A DNA stretch of 53,397 nucleotides from Candidatus Riesia pediculischaeffi. GTDB lineage: Bacteria; Pseudomonadota; Gammaproteobacteria; Enterobacterales; Enterobacteriaceae. The stretch's first letter is position 1; every line of letters starts with the position of its first letter. The notes under the pieces are model-generated. The model searched no databases. It had not been told where the DNA came from and was given only the letters and a program-made list of their open reading frames with translations. The position numbers and the translations under genes are program-made. The stretch spans positions 236,013 through 289,409 of the forward strand of contig NZ_CP012839.1 in NCBI RefSeq assembly GCF_002073895.1, given 5' to 3'. This document shows positions 10,138 to 19,902 of the stretch, piece after piece.

Positions 10138-11412
10138 CTATTTAATTTCTGAACGATCTCGATATCTATGAGGATAAACTGGAAACTTTCTGGTCATCTT
10201 TAAGACCATATTTTTCACTTCTCGAATTAACTTATCATTCTGCACATTATCTAATATATCACATATCCAGCTTGACACAATTTTTGATTGTTCTTCTTTA
10301 AACCCTCTTCTAGTAACTGCGGAAGTTCCTATTCTAATTCCGGAAGTATCTTTGGGACCTCTTGGGTCGTTAGGAACGTAATTTTTGTTCACAATGATAT
10401 CTGATAAACCTAGTTGAAGCTCTGCTACCTTTCCTGAGATACATTTATCTTGAAGATCCAAGACGAACAGGTGATTTTCAGTGCCTCCAGAAACGATACG
10501 ATATCCATTATCAAGGAATACCCGTACCATAGACTTAGCGTTCTTCAAGACTTGTATTTGATAATCTCTGAATCTCGATTCCATAGCCTCCTTGAAAGCG
10601 ATAGCCTTACCGGCGATAACATGCATTAACGGTCCGCCTTGACTTCCAGGAAAGACAGAAGAGTTAATTCTTCTGTATAACTTCTCATCACCGCCGTTTG
10701 CTAGAATCAGTCCACCTCTCGGTCCTCCGAGAGTCTTGTGTGTAGTAGCAGTCATGAAATGTGCATAGGATGCCGGATTCGTGTGAATTCCTGCAGCTAC
10801 TAGACCTGCAACATGCGCAATATCCGCCAGAAGATAAGAATCGAATTCATCCGCGATATTTCGCATCTTCTCCCAATCAACCGTTCTAGAATAAGATGAA
10901 AAGCCAGCAATGATCATTTTCGGTCTATACATATCTGCTTTTCTTGAAATTTCCTCGTAGTTAATTGTACCATCTTCTAGAGTACTGTAATGGACGAAAT
11001 TATAAAATTTTCCAGAGAAGTTCGAAGGGGAACCGTGCGTCAAATGTCCTCCATCTTTTAACCTCATGGATAAAATCGTATCTCCAGCATCGAGTACAGA
11101 CATGTAAATCGCTAAATTCGCTTGGGAACCAGAGTGTGGTTGAACGTTAGCGAAATCAACTTTGAACAGTTTTTTAGCCCTTTCGATGGCTAGCTCTTCA
11201 ATTAGATCGACATATTGACATCCACCGTAGTACCGATCTCGTGGGTACCCTTCTGCATACTTATTCGTCAAACACGAACCTTGTGCTTCCATCACCGGAT
11301 AGCTCGCATAATTCTCCGAAGCGATCAACTCAATCTGTCCTTCTTGTCTGTCGAATTCCTTTCTTAAGATATTCCATACTTTTCTGTCATATTTTCGGAT
11401 CATCTCTTTCAT
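10138..11412 (-). CDS. glyA: serine hydroxymethyltransferase
   Basis: A PLP enzyme that interconverts serine and glycine while loading tetrahydrofolate with a one-carbon unit, cytosolic. Conserved segments include [48 protein letters not shown], the PLP-lysine motif [13 protein letters not shown], and [15 protein letters not shown] start it at ATG 11412 (MKEMIRKYD) because this aligns with E. coli and an AGGAT lies about 9 bases upstream. A longer in-frame start at 11457 is less likely. Works with folD in this window to run folate one-carbon metabolism. Confidence 0.95.
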   Translation of the reverse strand: MKEMIRKYDRKVWNILRKEFDRQEGQIELIASENYASYPVMEAQGSCLTNKYAEGYPRDRYYGGCQYVDLIEELAIERAKKLFKVDFANVQPHSGSQANLAIYMSVLDAGDTILSMRLKDGGHLTHGSPSNFSGKFYNFVHYSTLEDGTINYEEISRKADMYRPKMIIAGFSSYSRTVDWEKMRNIADEFDSYLLADIAHVAGLVAAGIHTNPASYAHFMTATTHKTLGGPRGGLILANGGDEKLYRRINSSVFPGSQGGPLMHVIAGKAIAFKEAMESRFRDYQIQVLKNAKSMVRVFLDNGYRIVSGGTENHLFVLDLQDKCISGKVAELQLGLSDIIVNKNYVPNDPRGPKDTSGIRIGTSAVTRRGFKEEQSKIVSSWICDILDNVQNDKLIREVKNMVLKMTRKFPVYPHRYRDRSEIK

Positions 11413-11618
11413 AAAAAAATATCCTGTTCCCCTATAGTATATGTAAAACATGGACATAATAGCACAACATCCTCGATGAAAACAGTAAAAATAATCATGA
11501 AAAATCAGAATACAACGATGACCATCGACAACCTTTAAATGATCTAAGATTTTTTAATATAGCGATTTTGTTTGAAGGTTCATAACATGCTACGTACATT
11601 TAGAGACAACTTCACGAT

Positions 11619-13262
11619 TTAGTTATTCTTACAATATCTAAAACAACAGGAAAAATGACGATAACTAACCGGATATCTTTTATATGAAAGATCCCTAGAA
11701 TATACCATCGGTCCGATAGGAGATTGTCTTCTTTTGAATTCATTGGAATGAAATAGATCCATGACATCGTATATCTCCTTTTTTAAATGAGGTAATTTTA
11801 AAAACATTTCTTGAATCGAACTTTTTAAATCGATATAGTGAAATAATATACTATCCAGAGAACTATAATTGGGAAGATCATCCTCGTCAAATACATCTCT
11901 TCGTAACTCTGATGTAGGTTTTTTGTAAAGTACGCTTTCTGGAATAATGCTGGAAACGGTGTTTCTATACTTTGATAACTGAAAAACAACAGTTTTTGGA
12001 ATATCTTTCAAAGGAGCAAATCCTCCTGACATATCCCCGTAAATTGTAGTATACCCCGTATAAAGTTCACTTCTATTGCTAGTGGAGAGAAGTAAATATT
12101 TAATCTGATTAGATATCCCCATCAACAGCACCAAACGACAACGTGCTTGTAAGTTCTCTAAAACGACAGATTTTAAATCCTTGAAGATCTTGCCCAATTT
12201 TTTAGAAAAATCAACGAATACTTCCTGGATGGAGATCACTTCCAACTTTAATCCGATTAATTCACATTGTTTTTTAGCATCTGTAATACTTTGATTAGAA
12301 GTATAGATCGATGGAACCATAACCGGTTTAACAAACTCTTTTCCGACCGCATCCACCGCTATTGATAAGGATAATGAAGAATCTATTCCTCCTGACAAAC
12401 CGATGACAATTCCTGAAAAAAAATTCTTTTTAACGTAATCTCTGACCGATAAAACCAACGCTTCATACAATCTGGAGATGCTCGATGGACGTCCAGTGGA
12501 AACATTTTTAGAGGTTGTCGACATCTTATCAATCTTGATAAGATGACTTCTTTCTGCAAAACTAGGAAAGAGGTGTAGAACGTTTCCTCTACGATCGAAG
12601 ACCTTCGAACCACCTTCAAAGACAAGATCATCCTGACATCCTACTGCATTGAGGTGTATCGTGTAAGAACATAGTTCCAAGCTGACTTTCCTAAGCATTT
12701 CATGAGATACGATATCGTTCGTAAACGAGTATGGAAAAGAACCGACCAAAAATAATATATCGATTTTCTTTTTTTTGTTCCGAAAAAATTCCTTTTTCAG
12801 AAAGATATCCTCTCCTATCAAAAATGATATTTTATATCCATTAATGCACAAGATATGTTGGCCATTATATCTACGAGAAAGGTGATCATATCTTCTATAC
12901 GAGATACCATCAACATCACCTTTAAAAAACCTTGCTAACAGTTTCTTACTTTGAAAACAGGACAGAACATTATAAAATCTTCTTTGAACTTTCAAAGGAT
13001 GTCCTACGACAACGATCATACTACCATCGTTCAATTCACGTATCTTCGATATATAGGAACAACAAGATTCATAAAAATCCGGATGAAGGATTAACTCATC
13101 TACAAAAAAACCCGTCAGAGATAACTCTGGAAAAACTACTATATCCACCCCTTTTCTTTTGAAATGTTCAATTTCTCTTCTTATATTTCGAAAGTTTTCA
13201 TCTATATCTCCTGATTTTAAGTTCATCTGCACCAATGCAATACTGACACATTTATTCAACAT
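11619..13262 (-). CDS. nadE: long-form NAD+ synthetase with defective glutaminase domain
   Basis: NadE amidates deamido-NAD to NAD+. This 547-residue form has an N-terminal nitrilase-type glutaminase domain (about 1-260) and a C-terminal ATP-pyrophosphatase synthetase domain (about 265-547). The synthetase P-loop is intact (GLSGGIDSSLS), with LLLSTSNRSEL and YGDMSGGFAPLKDI also conserved. In the glutaminase domain the triad Glu (FPELSLTGF) and a candidate Lys (ARFFKGD) remain. The catalytic Cys of the usual ICED motif is Gly (IGED; codon GGA). The protein probably uses free ammonia. E. coli itself has the short ammonia-only form; long forms occur in other gammaproteobacteria. Confidence 0.9.
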   Translation of the reverse strand: MLNKCVSIALVQMNLKSGDIDENFRNIRREIEHFKRKGVDIVVFPELSLTGFFVDELILHPDFYESCCSYISKIRELNDGSMIVVVGHPLKVQRRFYNVLSCFQSKKLLARFFKGDVDGISYRRYDHLSRRYNGQHILCINGYKISFLIGEDIFLKKEFFRNKKKKIDILFLVGSFPYSFTNDIVSHEMLRKVSLELCSYTIHLNAVGCQDDLVFEGGSKVFDRRGNVLHLFPSFAERSHLIKIDKMSTTSKNVSTGRPSSISRLYEALVLSVRDYVKKNFFSGIVIGLSGGIDSSLSLSIAVDAVGKEFVKPVMVPSIYTSNQSITDAKKQCELIGLKLEVISIQEVFVDFSKKLGKIFKDLKSVVLENLQARCRLVLLMGISNQIKYLLLSTSNRSELYTGYTTIYGDMSGGFAPLKDIPKTVVFQLSKYRNTVSSIIPESVLYKKPTSELRRDVFDEDDLPNYSSLDSILFHYIDLKSSIQEMFLKLPHLKKEIYDVMDLFHSNEFKRRQSPIGPMVYSRDLSYKRYPVSYRHFSCCFRYCKNN

Positions 13263-13396
13263 AAAAACACCTACGATTGATCATAGATTACAAAAAACTT
13301 TTGGTTTGTTCTCTTCTATCTCGAAGAAACACGTTCTCACCGATACGAATCGATCGATAAACATCGAACAAAAATAAAGTATCAATATTCTCATTT

Positions 13397-13924
13397 TTAA
13401 ACGGTATCTACTGTTTTCAGGTTAGAAACTTTTCTTCTTTTTTTAAAGAAATTCTTCAATATTGCAGAGCAATTGTCGGATAAAATTCCACCACATATAT
13501 CGATTCGATTTCTACCGAACATGTTGTTATTCTTACCTTTTAGATTTTCAAAAAATATAGAAGAACTATTTTTATAGTTTTCTGCACCATATACCAATCT
13601 CCTAATTCTAGCGTGAAATATAGCACCTATGCACATGATGCAAGGAAACACAGTGACGTACATTGTAACATCCTCTTTCAAACGATAGTTCTCGAAATAT
13701 TTTGCTCCATTTCTAATGGATACGATTTCTGCATGTGCTGATGGATCTTTCTGAGAAATTGCCTCGTTCCAACCTGAAGCGACCATATTATCCCGGTAGA
13801 CGAGAACTGACCCTATGGGAACTTCTCCTATTAGCTCAGCTCGTTTAGCGAAATTGATTGATTTTTCCATCCAAAAAAAATCCTTCTTTAACTGCTCTGT
13901 GTTTAAATGCGGTTTTATGATCAT
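13397..13924 (-). CDS. tadA: tRNA-specific adenosine deaminase
   Basis: TadA converts A34 to inosine in tRNA-Arg(ACG), an essential wobble modification. Zinc-deaminase motifs are visible: HAE (DPSAHAEIVSIRNG) with the catalytic Glu, and PCIMCIGAIFHARI with two zinc cysteines. NYRLKEDVTMYVT and the C-terminal GGILSDNCSAILKNFFKKRR also match. I chose ATG 13924; a longer frame extends to 14005 but has no family match. It is divergent from yfhL with about 70 bases between. Confidence 0.92.
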   Translation of the reverse strand: MIIKPHLNTEQLKKDFFWMEKSINFAKRAELIGEVPIGSVLVYRDNMVASGWNEAISQKDPSAHAEIVSIRNGAKYFENYRLKEDVTMYVTVFPCIMCIGAIFHARIRRLVYGAENYKNSSSIFFENLKGKNNNMFGRNRIDICGGILSDNCSAILKNFFKKRRKVSNLKTVDTV

Positions 13925-13993
13925 CTTAATATTTGTTATTATCTGAACATTACGTATAAGATGAACGTTATAGATGTTCATAAAGGAGGAAAT

Positions 13994-14191
13994 ATGAGTT
14001 ATCAAATAGGTAAGAGGTGCGTTAAATGCGGAATTTGTGAATTAACTTGTCCGAAAGAGGCCATTTCAATCAGAAACAGAAACTACTACATCGAAAGATC
14101 GATCTGCGATGGGTGCGATAAATATGAAAAACCAATCTGTAAAAAAGTATGTCCAATAAAAAAAGCAATCGTAGAAAAAACCGAAACATGA
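13994..14191 (+). CDS. yfhL: YfhL-type [4Fe-4S] ferredoxin
   Basis: A 65-residue small ferredoxin matching YfhL. The first cluster motif is CVKCGICELTCP; the second is CDGCDKYEKPICKKVCP, with the family's spacer between the cysteine pairs. The E. coli protein is 86 residues, and the missing part is only its cysteine-free C-terminal tail. The start is set by a near-perfect Shine-Dalgarno sequence (AAAGGAGGAAAT) just before ATG 13994. The position beside acpS is as in E. coli; it converges on acpS with 8 bases between. Confidence 0.9.
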   Translation: MSYQIGKRCVKCGICELTCPKEAISIRNRNYYIERSICDGCDKYEKPICKKVCPIKKAIVEKTET

Positions 14192-14199
14192 TTTCGACC

Positions 14200-14580
14200 T
14201 CACCCTTCTACAATCACAACGCTACAAACATACTCCCTATCATCCGTGATCGATATTTCTGCGTTTCTTGCCCCTAGAAATTTAAAACGTGATCTAGAAT
14301 CTCCCAGGAGGTTGATAAATGGTTTCCCTGTTTTCTCATGAAGGATCTCAAGTTGATTAAAGTGAACGCCCATCTTAAAACCTGTTCCTAATGCCTTTGA
14401 AATAGCTTCTTTTGCACAAAATCTCTTCGCTAAAAAACCTGCTTTATCCTTTTGATTCTCATACTCTTTCATCTCTTTATCTGAAAGTATCTTTCTTGCA
14501 AATTTATTCCTATATATAAGGAAAATTTTTCTAATTCTATCAACGTTGATCAAATCAACACCTAACCCTACTATCGACAC
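14200..14580 (-). CDS. acpS: holo-[acyl-carrier-protein] synthase
   Basis: AcpS transfers 4'-phosphopantetheine from CoA to acyl carrier protein. The GLGVDLINVDRI N-terminus holds the metal-binding Asp, and LAKRFCAKEAISKALGTG holds the catalytic Glu/Lys helix. The C-terminus ITDDREYVCSVVIVE fits. I chose the GTG start at 14580 because AGGAGG lies 4 bases before it and the resulting N-terminus aligns with E. coli. The upstream ATG at 14598 precedes that ribosome-binding site. The gene overlaps the end of pdxJ by about 26 bases, indicating translational coupling. Confidence 0.93.
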   Translation of the reverse strand: MSIVGLGVDLINVDRIRKIFLIYRNKFARKILSDKEMKEYENQKDKAGFLAKRFCAKEAISKALGTGFKMGVHFNQLEILHEKTGKPFINLLGDSRSRFKFLGARNAEISITDDREYVCSVVIVEG

Positions 14581-15319
14581 GTCGCCTCCTAGCTTCATGT
14601 AGAATACTTTTCATCTCTCTAATCGCACACTTTACTCCGACGAACAACGATCTACTAATGATAGAATGTCCTATATTTAACTCATAGATCTCAGGAAATT
14701 TAGCGATATCAAATACGTTAAGATAGGTTAATCCATGTCCAGCATTTACAGTCAAACCCTTAGATTTTGCGTAAATTGCAGAAAGTTCGATCTTTTTAAG
14801 TTCTTCCTGTCTTTCCTTCATACTCTTTAAATTAGAGTAACGTCCAGTATGAAACTCTACGATATCTGCACCAACCTCTACTGCAGAGTCGACCTGATGT
14901 TTTTCCGGTTCTACAAATAATGAAACCATTATCCCATTACCTTTTAATATATCCACGGAACGTCCTACTTCTTTTTTACGATTATATACATCCAGACCAC
15001 ATTCAGTAGTGATCTCCTCCCTTCTCTCAGGAACTATACAACAGGAGAAAGGCTTAATCGTACAAGCAATATCGACTATTCTTTTAGAAACGGACATCTC
15101 CAAATTCATCCTAGTTTTCAAAATCTGAGATAACCGATAAACATCGTTCTCTGTAATATGTCTTTGATCCTCTCTTAAATGCACCGTGATACCATCCGCT
15201 CCATGCTCCTCTGCGAGGACAGCGAACCTTACAGGATCGGGATAGTTTTCCATTCTACTGTTCCTGACAGTAGCAACATGATCTACATTTACTCCAAGAA
15301 ATATCTTTTTCATCTTCAA
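14555..15319 (-). CDS. pdxJ: pyridoxine 5'-phosphate synthase
   Basis: PdxJ condenses 1-deoxyxylulose 5-phosphate with 3-amino-1-hydroxyacetone phosphate in the DXP-dependent route to vitamin B6. LGVNVDHVATVRNSR, GADGITVHLREDQRHIT, TRMNLEMSV, FHTGRYSN and LTVNAGHGLTYLNV are all typical of the TIM-barrel enzyme. Length 254 against 243. In E. coli recO and era separate pdxJ from rnc; here only about 140 bases remain, so both genes are missing from this locus. Confidence 0.95.
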   Translation of the reverse strand: MKMKKIFLGVNVDHVATVRNSRMENYPDPVRFAVLAEEHGADGITVHLREDQRHITENDVYRLSQILKTRMNLEMSVSKRIVDIACTIKPFSCCIVPERREEITTECGLDVYNRKKEVGRSVDILKGNGIMVSLFVEPEKHQVDSAVEVGADIVEFHTGRYSNLKSMKERQEELKKIELSAIYAKSKGLTVNAGHGLTYLNVFDIAKFPEIYELNIGHSIISRSLFVGVKCAIREMKSILHEARRRRVDSRVRC

Positions 15320-15429
15320 ATCGTTATACCTCCGGTAGAGATTATACTAATATTTAAAACGTTTTCAAACAATTCATCCATAAACATGAAAAAATTTAAA
15401 AGTATACGATATAATAATTCAAAAGTTGA

Positions 15430-15472
15430 ACCTTCCTCAAAGGATTTCTAACATGTTCTTTAAGAGGAAGGT
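15430..15472 (-). repeat. interrupted inverted repeat at the rnc 3' end
   Basis: ACCTTCCTC and GAGGAAGGT (9 bp), extended by AAAG/CTTT with a two-base bulge, form a hairpin that overlaps the rnc stop codon. In the rnc transcript it is followed by TCAACTTTTG, a weak U-run, so it may act as a terminator or a processing hairpin before pdxJ. Confidence 0.5.
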
Positions 15473-16176
15473 GGACGATTGATGATCTTTTCAAACATAT
15501 CCTTAGCTGCTGATTGTTCTGCCTCCTTGCAATTCTTTCCGATTCCAACGGTAATAAGATAGTTCGTCTTATCAAATCCATACGTTTGACAGGAAATCGT
15601 AAATTTTTTTTCATGATCATGTCCTGTACTGCTCAAAAATCTATATTTCGGTAACGGTAAGTGCAGTTTTTGTAGGTATTCTTGCAGTTCAGTCTTTGGA
15701 TCCTTTTCATTTTTTAATAAATCAACCGGATCCATACGATTATGATACCAATTGAGTACAATGATCTCCGTCTCTTTCATGCTGTTGCTATCTAAAAATA
15801 TAGCTCCTACAACAGCTTCTAAGGTATCTGAAAGTATCGAACGTTTTAAAAAACCTTGGTTTCTGAACTCACCAGATCCTAACTTGATAAACTTCCATAT
15901 CTTCAGCTCCATAGCGATCTCAGAGAGAGTATTTTTTTTGACCAAGTTAGATCTGATTCTGCTCATCCTTCCTTCATCGCATGTAGGATGTCGTTTATAG
16001 AGGAAATTTGTAACGATGAGATTTAAAACAGAATCTCCTAAAAATTCCAATCTTTCGTTATGAGCGAAACTCGCACTTCTATGAGTTAAAGAACGATAGA
16101 GAATCTTCAAATTATTAAATTTATAACCAATATGATCCTGTAATATTTTTACATCTTCGTTTTCGCAGTATTCCAT
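15460..16176 (-). CDS. rnc: ribonuclease III
   Basis: Double-strand-specific endoribonuclease that processes rRNA precursors and structured mRNAs. The catalytic signature HNERLEFLGDSVLNL is intact, as is the second acidic site (DTLEAVVGAIFLDS). A C-terminal double-stranded-RNA-binding domain follows from about residue 160 (DPKTELQEYLQK ... KEAEQSAAKDMFEKI). Length 238 against 226. It is downstream of lepB as in E. coli, with about 85 bases between. Confidence 0.95.
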   Translation of the reverse strand: MEYCENEDVKILQDHIGYKFNNLKILYRSLTHRSASFAHNERLEFLGDSVLNLIVTNFLYKRHPTCDEGRMSRIRSNLVKKNTLSEIAMELKIWKFIKLGSGEFRNQGFLKRSILSDTLEAVVGAIFLDSNSMKETEIIVLNWYHNRMDPVDLLKNEKDPKTELQEYLQKLHLPLPKYRFLSSTGHDHEKKFTISCQTYGFDKTNYLITVGIGKNCKEAEQSAAKDMFEKIINRPPSS

Positions 16177-16261
16177 AAAATTATAGTTGAAAGATATTTG
16201 AATGTGTTATTTTTAAATATTTGAACCACGGTTCATATTCTTGATATATAGGAAGAATCAT

Positions 16262-17201
16262 CTAATACACTTTTCCGATCCTCTCGAAACGAATTCCAGT
16301 AGGCCATTGATGTTCAACTTTGTTCAAACTAAACCAGACCATGGTCACTTTTCCTATCAAATCATCTTCTGAGATTAGACCCCAACTTCTGCTGTCTGAA
16401 CTGTTATCACGGTTATCTCCCATTACGAAATAACTTCTCTTAGGAACGATCCATTGATTCTTTGACATATATCGCTGCTTGTAATGTGATTCCGTATATA
16501 TTCCAGGAATAGATAAAATAGTGTATCCTTTTCTTTGACCGATTTTTTCAACCCTCTCTTCTTGTCTCAAAGAATACTTAGGAGTTTGATCGTATATTGA
16601 TATTCTACGATGACTCTGTTTTTTTTGAGAAAACATGTCGTCCATAAATAAAGTCCATTCGCTTTCCTTCTTTACGGAATAATCGACCGGAATATAAGTT
16701 TTCTGAAGGTCATTCAGGTAGTTTGAAAAAATCTTCAGTTCTTTTTGTCGACAATCGTATATCACTTTATCACCCGGTATTCCTATTATTCTTTTTACGA
16801 AGTTTATTTTACTATCTAAAGGATACTTAAACACCACTATATCTCCTCTTCTCGGTTCTTGAATTCTGAATATGGTAGATTGATCGATAGGGTTGATCAA
16901 TCGATAAGAAAATTTTTTCACCAATATGAAATCTCCAACTAAAAGTGATGGAATCATGGAACCTGATGGAATTTGAAAAGGTTCATACAAAAAAGAACGA
17001 AATAAAAAAGTAGAAATTAGAATAGGAAACAATGAGGCAAGAGAGACAAGATAGGAGTGTCTATATGATATGATTCTCTGTACTATATTTATAAATTTTT
17101 TTTTTAAAAAGATTTTTCATAGATATCACGTTGAAAAACAACCAAAGTATTCCGCTTACGATCATTAAATTGTTGAAAAAATTAGAAAGAATCTCTGACA
17201 T
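16262..17201 (-). CDS. lepB: signal peptidase I, split by an A10 tract
   Basis: LepB cleaves signal peptides at the periplasmic face of the inner membrane. The main frame carries FLYEPFQIPSGSM with the catalytic Ser, RGDIVVFKYP, FVKRIIGIPGD with the catalytic Lys, and FVMGDNRDNSSDSR. The true N-terminus is ATG 17201, behind AGGAG, and encodes the first membrane span (NNLMIVSGILWLFF). That frame ends at TAG 17061-17063. An A10 run (plus-strand T run 17096-17105) lies where both frames are open. Reading nine A's joins them into KNLFKKKFINIVQRIISYRH and on to the second span. This fits transcriptional slippage. The first ATG is 12 bases after the lepA stop. Total length is about 310 against 324. 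Confidence 0.9.
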
Positions 17202-17213
17202 ATATCTCCTCAT

Positions 17214-19041
17214 TTAACTGTCAAACATTTTTTTATTGAGAGAAAAAAAAACCGATTTAGGAACGGTGAGACACCTTAAATTTTGCATCCTTTTCTTTCC
17301 TTTTTTCTGTTTATTTAATAACTTTATCTTCCTTACTGGATCTCCTCCATCGCACTTAGCAAGAACGTTTTTACGAAAAGGGTTGACTTCAGGATCTCAT
17401 AATAACAGTTTTTCCGATAGCTGCTTGAATAATAACATTGAATTGTTGTCTCGGAAGAGATTCTACGATTAGTTTAATTAATTTTTTAGAATGTTCCTTC
17501 GATTTCTTCTGATGTACTATCGAAGATAAACAACTCATTTTTTTTCCATTGATCAATATATCTACACAAACTATTTTTTCTTTTTTAAATCGATGAAATT
17601 TATGTTCTAACGAAGCGTATCCTTCAGAGACAGACTTCAAAAGATCAAAAAAATCAGATATCACTTCAGAGGTAGGAATCTCATATATCAGTAATATTTG
17701 ATTACCTAAATGTAGAACCTCTATTTGTTTTCCTCTTTTTTTAACGCACAAATCAATGATTTTTCCAAAATATTTTTTAGGAGAAAGTATTTTACAGCGA
17801 GAGAACGGTTCCCGAATTTCTTTTATATTCTTAATAGCAGATAATTTGTTAGGATCGTTCGTATGCAAGACTGTTCGATCTTTCATCTCTATTTCATGAA
17901 TTAACTTCGGAATGGTCGAGATCACTTCTACATTATATTCTCTCCTTAACCTCTCCTTCATAATCTTCAAATGAAACAACCCTAGGAATCCACAGTTGAA
18001 CCCATTTCCAAAAATATCAGAACATTCTGGAACAAACGAAAAGGAAGAATCGTTGAGATGCAACTTAATCAACGCATCTCTCAACGATTGATACGATCCA
18101 TCTTCCGTAGGAAATAAACTAGAATATATCTGAGATTGAACCTCACCAATGTTTGAAGATCTCTTAATAATTCTTCGATTAGAGTAATGTGTTATCATCC
18201 TTCCAACCGGTTTTTCATCGATATGTTTTATTTTACATATTATCCAACCTATTTCTCCAACAGATAATTTTTTTCTTTCCACCTTATTTGGATTAAATAT
18301 TCCCATACTTTTGATACAATAAGATCTATCAATTCCTAAAATTTTGATTCGATCTCCTACGAGGACCCTACCAGATTTAATTCTAATTAAAAAAATAATC
18401 CCCAAGTATCTATCAAACCAAGAGTCAATTATCAAAGCTTCTAAAAGATCCTCCTCCCTTCCAGATGGGCTAGGAACATACCGAACTACATTTTCTATAA
18501 TATTTTTTACTCCATATCCAGTTTTTGCAGAACATGTTAAAAAATTATTCGCATTGATTTCAGTGATCCTGCTAATATTTGATACAATCGGAGAAGGATC
18601 TTGATCTATTAAATCAATCTTATTGATCACAGGTATGACTTTTACATCCATTCTTTTAGCATGAAGTAATGTATCTAATGTCTGTGCCTGTATCCCTTTC
18701 CTTGCATCTATAACTAACAAAGCACCTTCACAAGCTGAAAGTGATCGGAAAACTTCGTATATAAAATCCATATGACCAGGGGTGTCGATTAAATTTAGTT
18801 GATATTCGTTTCCATCATCCGATATGTATCGTAGTGTAACATTCTGTGCTTTGATAGTAATTCCTTTTTCTCTCTCTAAGTCCATAGAGTCCAAAATTTT
18901 TTCTGAACTTTTAAGTTTAAAGAGTTTGGATGATCTACTACAGATTTCAATGATTCTATCAGATAGAGTAGATTTTCCATGATCTATGTGAGCGATAATG
19001 GAAAAATTTCTGATATATTTAGTTTGATTTTTCACAATCAT
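17214..19041 (-). CDS. lepA: elongation factor 4, C-terminus displaced by a +1 shift
   Basis: LepA (EF4) is a ribosome-bound translational GTPase. The G domain is intact (HIDHGKST, DTPGHMDF, NKIDL), and the following domains align to QAAIGKTVIMRS. There the frame meets TGA (17389-17391). Skipping one T at this stop (TCC-T-GAA) gives EVNPFRKNVLAKCDGGD and KQKKGKKRM, which match the E. coli C-terminal domain residue for residue to a stop at 17214. That end overlaps the lepB ribosome-binding site, as expected for the intact operon. The shift lies exactly on the stop codon, which is the geometry of +1 programmed frameshifting. A decayed tail or a base error would look the same. Confidence 0.9.
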
Positions 19042-19206
19042 TATTTCTATGAGATCCTAATTTATGAAAATAAATCTCTTCTGAGATTTCTTTGTTTCTA
19101 TTAATTCTGTGCGTTAATGATCAAAAAAAACAGACCGAGATTGTAACTTTTTACAATTCAGCAAGATATAATTCTATAAAAAAATGAAGATTCATCAATA
19201 CAACCA

Positions 19207-19893
19207 ATGATAAAAGAAAAAAGAGAAAACAACTTTAATTGGACGAAATTTCTTTCACAAGAAAGCAAAAAACCATATTTTATAAAGATTATAAAAAAAA
19301 TAAAAGAGGTAAGAAATTCTGGAAAGATAATATATCCGAAAGATGAAGATATTTTTAACGCATTACACTATACTGAATTTCAAAAAATCAAGGTAGTCAT
19401 CTTAGGGCAAGATCCTTATCATCATCCGAATCAATCTCATGGTCTGTCTTTTTCCGTTTTTCCAAGCGCTAAAATCCCACCTTCTTTAAGAAACATTTAC
19501 AAAGAACTAAAAGATGACGTAGTAAACTTCAAAATACCGAATCATGGGTGTTTGATAAAATGGGCAAGACAGGGTGTTCTTCTATTAAATAGTATACTAA
19601 CAGTTGAAAGAGGAAAACCACTTTCTCATGGTGATATCGGTTGGCAAATATTTACAGATAGAATCATTTCCCAAATTAGTTTACTGAAAAGTGGGGTAGT
19701 TTTTCTGTTATGGGGAAATTTCGCCAAGAGGAAAAGGAAAGTAATAGATGAAAACAGACATTATATCCTTGAATCCACACATCCTTCTCCGTTCTCTTCA
19801 AATTTTGGATTTTTCGGGTGTAAACACTTTTCAAAAACAAACCGAATATTGAAGGAACAAAAATTGAAGTTAATCGATTGGAACTTATCCTAG
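19207..19893 (+). CDS. ung: uracil-DNA glycosylase
   Basis: Ung removes uracil from DNA and starts base-excision repair. The water-activating motif GQDPYHHPNQSHGLSFSV is intact, as is the minor-groove intercalation motif HPSPFSSNFGFFGCKHF. LLNSILTVERGKPLSH and VFLLWGNFAKRK complete the family pattern. Length 228 against 229. It is divergent from lepA and meets grpE tail-to-tail with 9 bases between. Its retention next to nth suggests a minimal base-excision pathway. Confidence 0.95.
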   Translation: MIKEKRENNFNWTKFLSQESKKPYFIKIIKKIKEVRNSGKIIYPKDEDIFNALHYTEFQKIKVVILGQDPYHHPNQSHGLSFSVFPSAKIPPSLRNIYKELKDDVVNFKIPNHGCLIKWARQGVLLLNSILTVERGKPLSHGDIGWQIFTDRIISQISLLKSGVVFLLWGNFAKRKRKVIDENRHYILESTHPSPFSSNFGFFGCKHFSKTNRILKEQKLKLIDWNLS

Positions 19894-19902
19894 TCGGATC
19901 CT

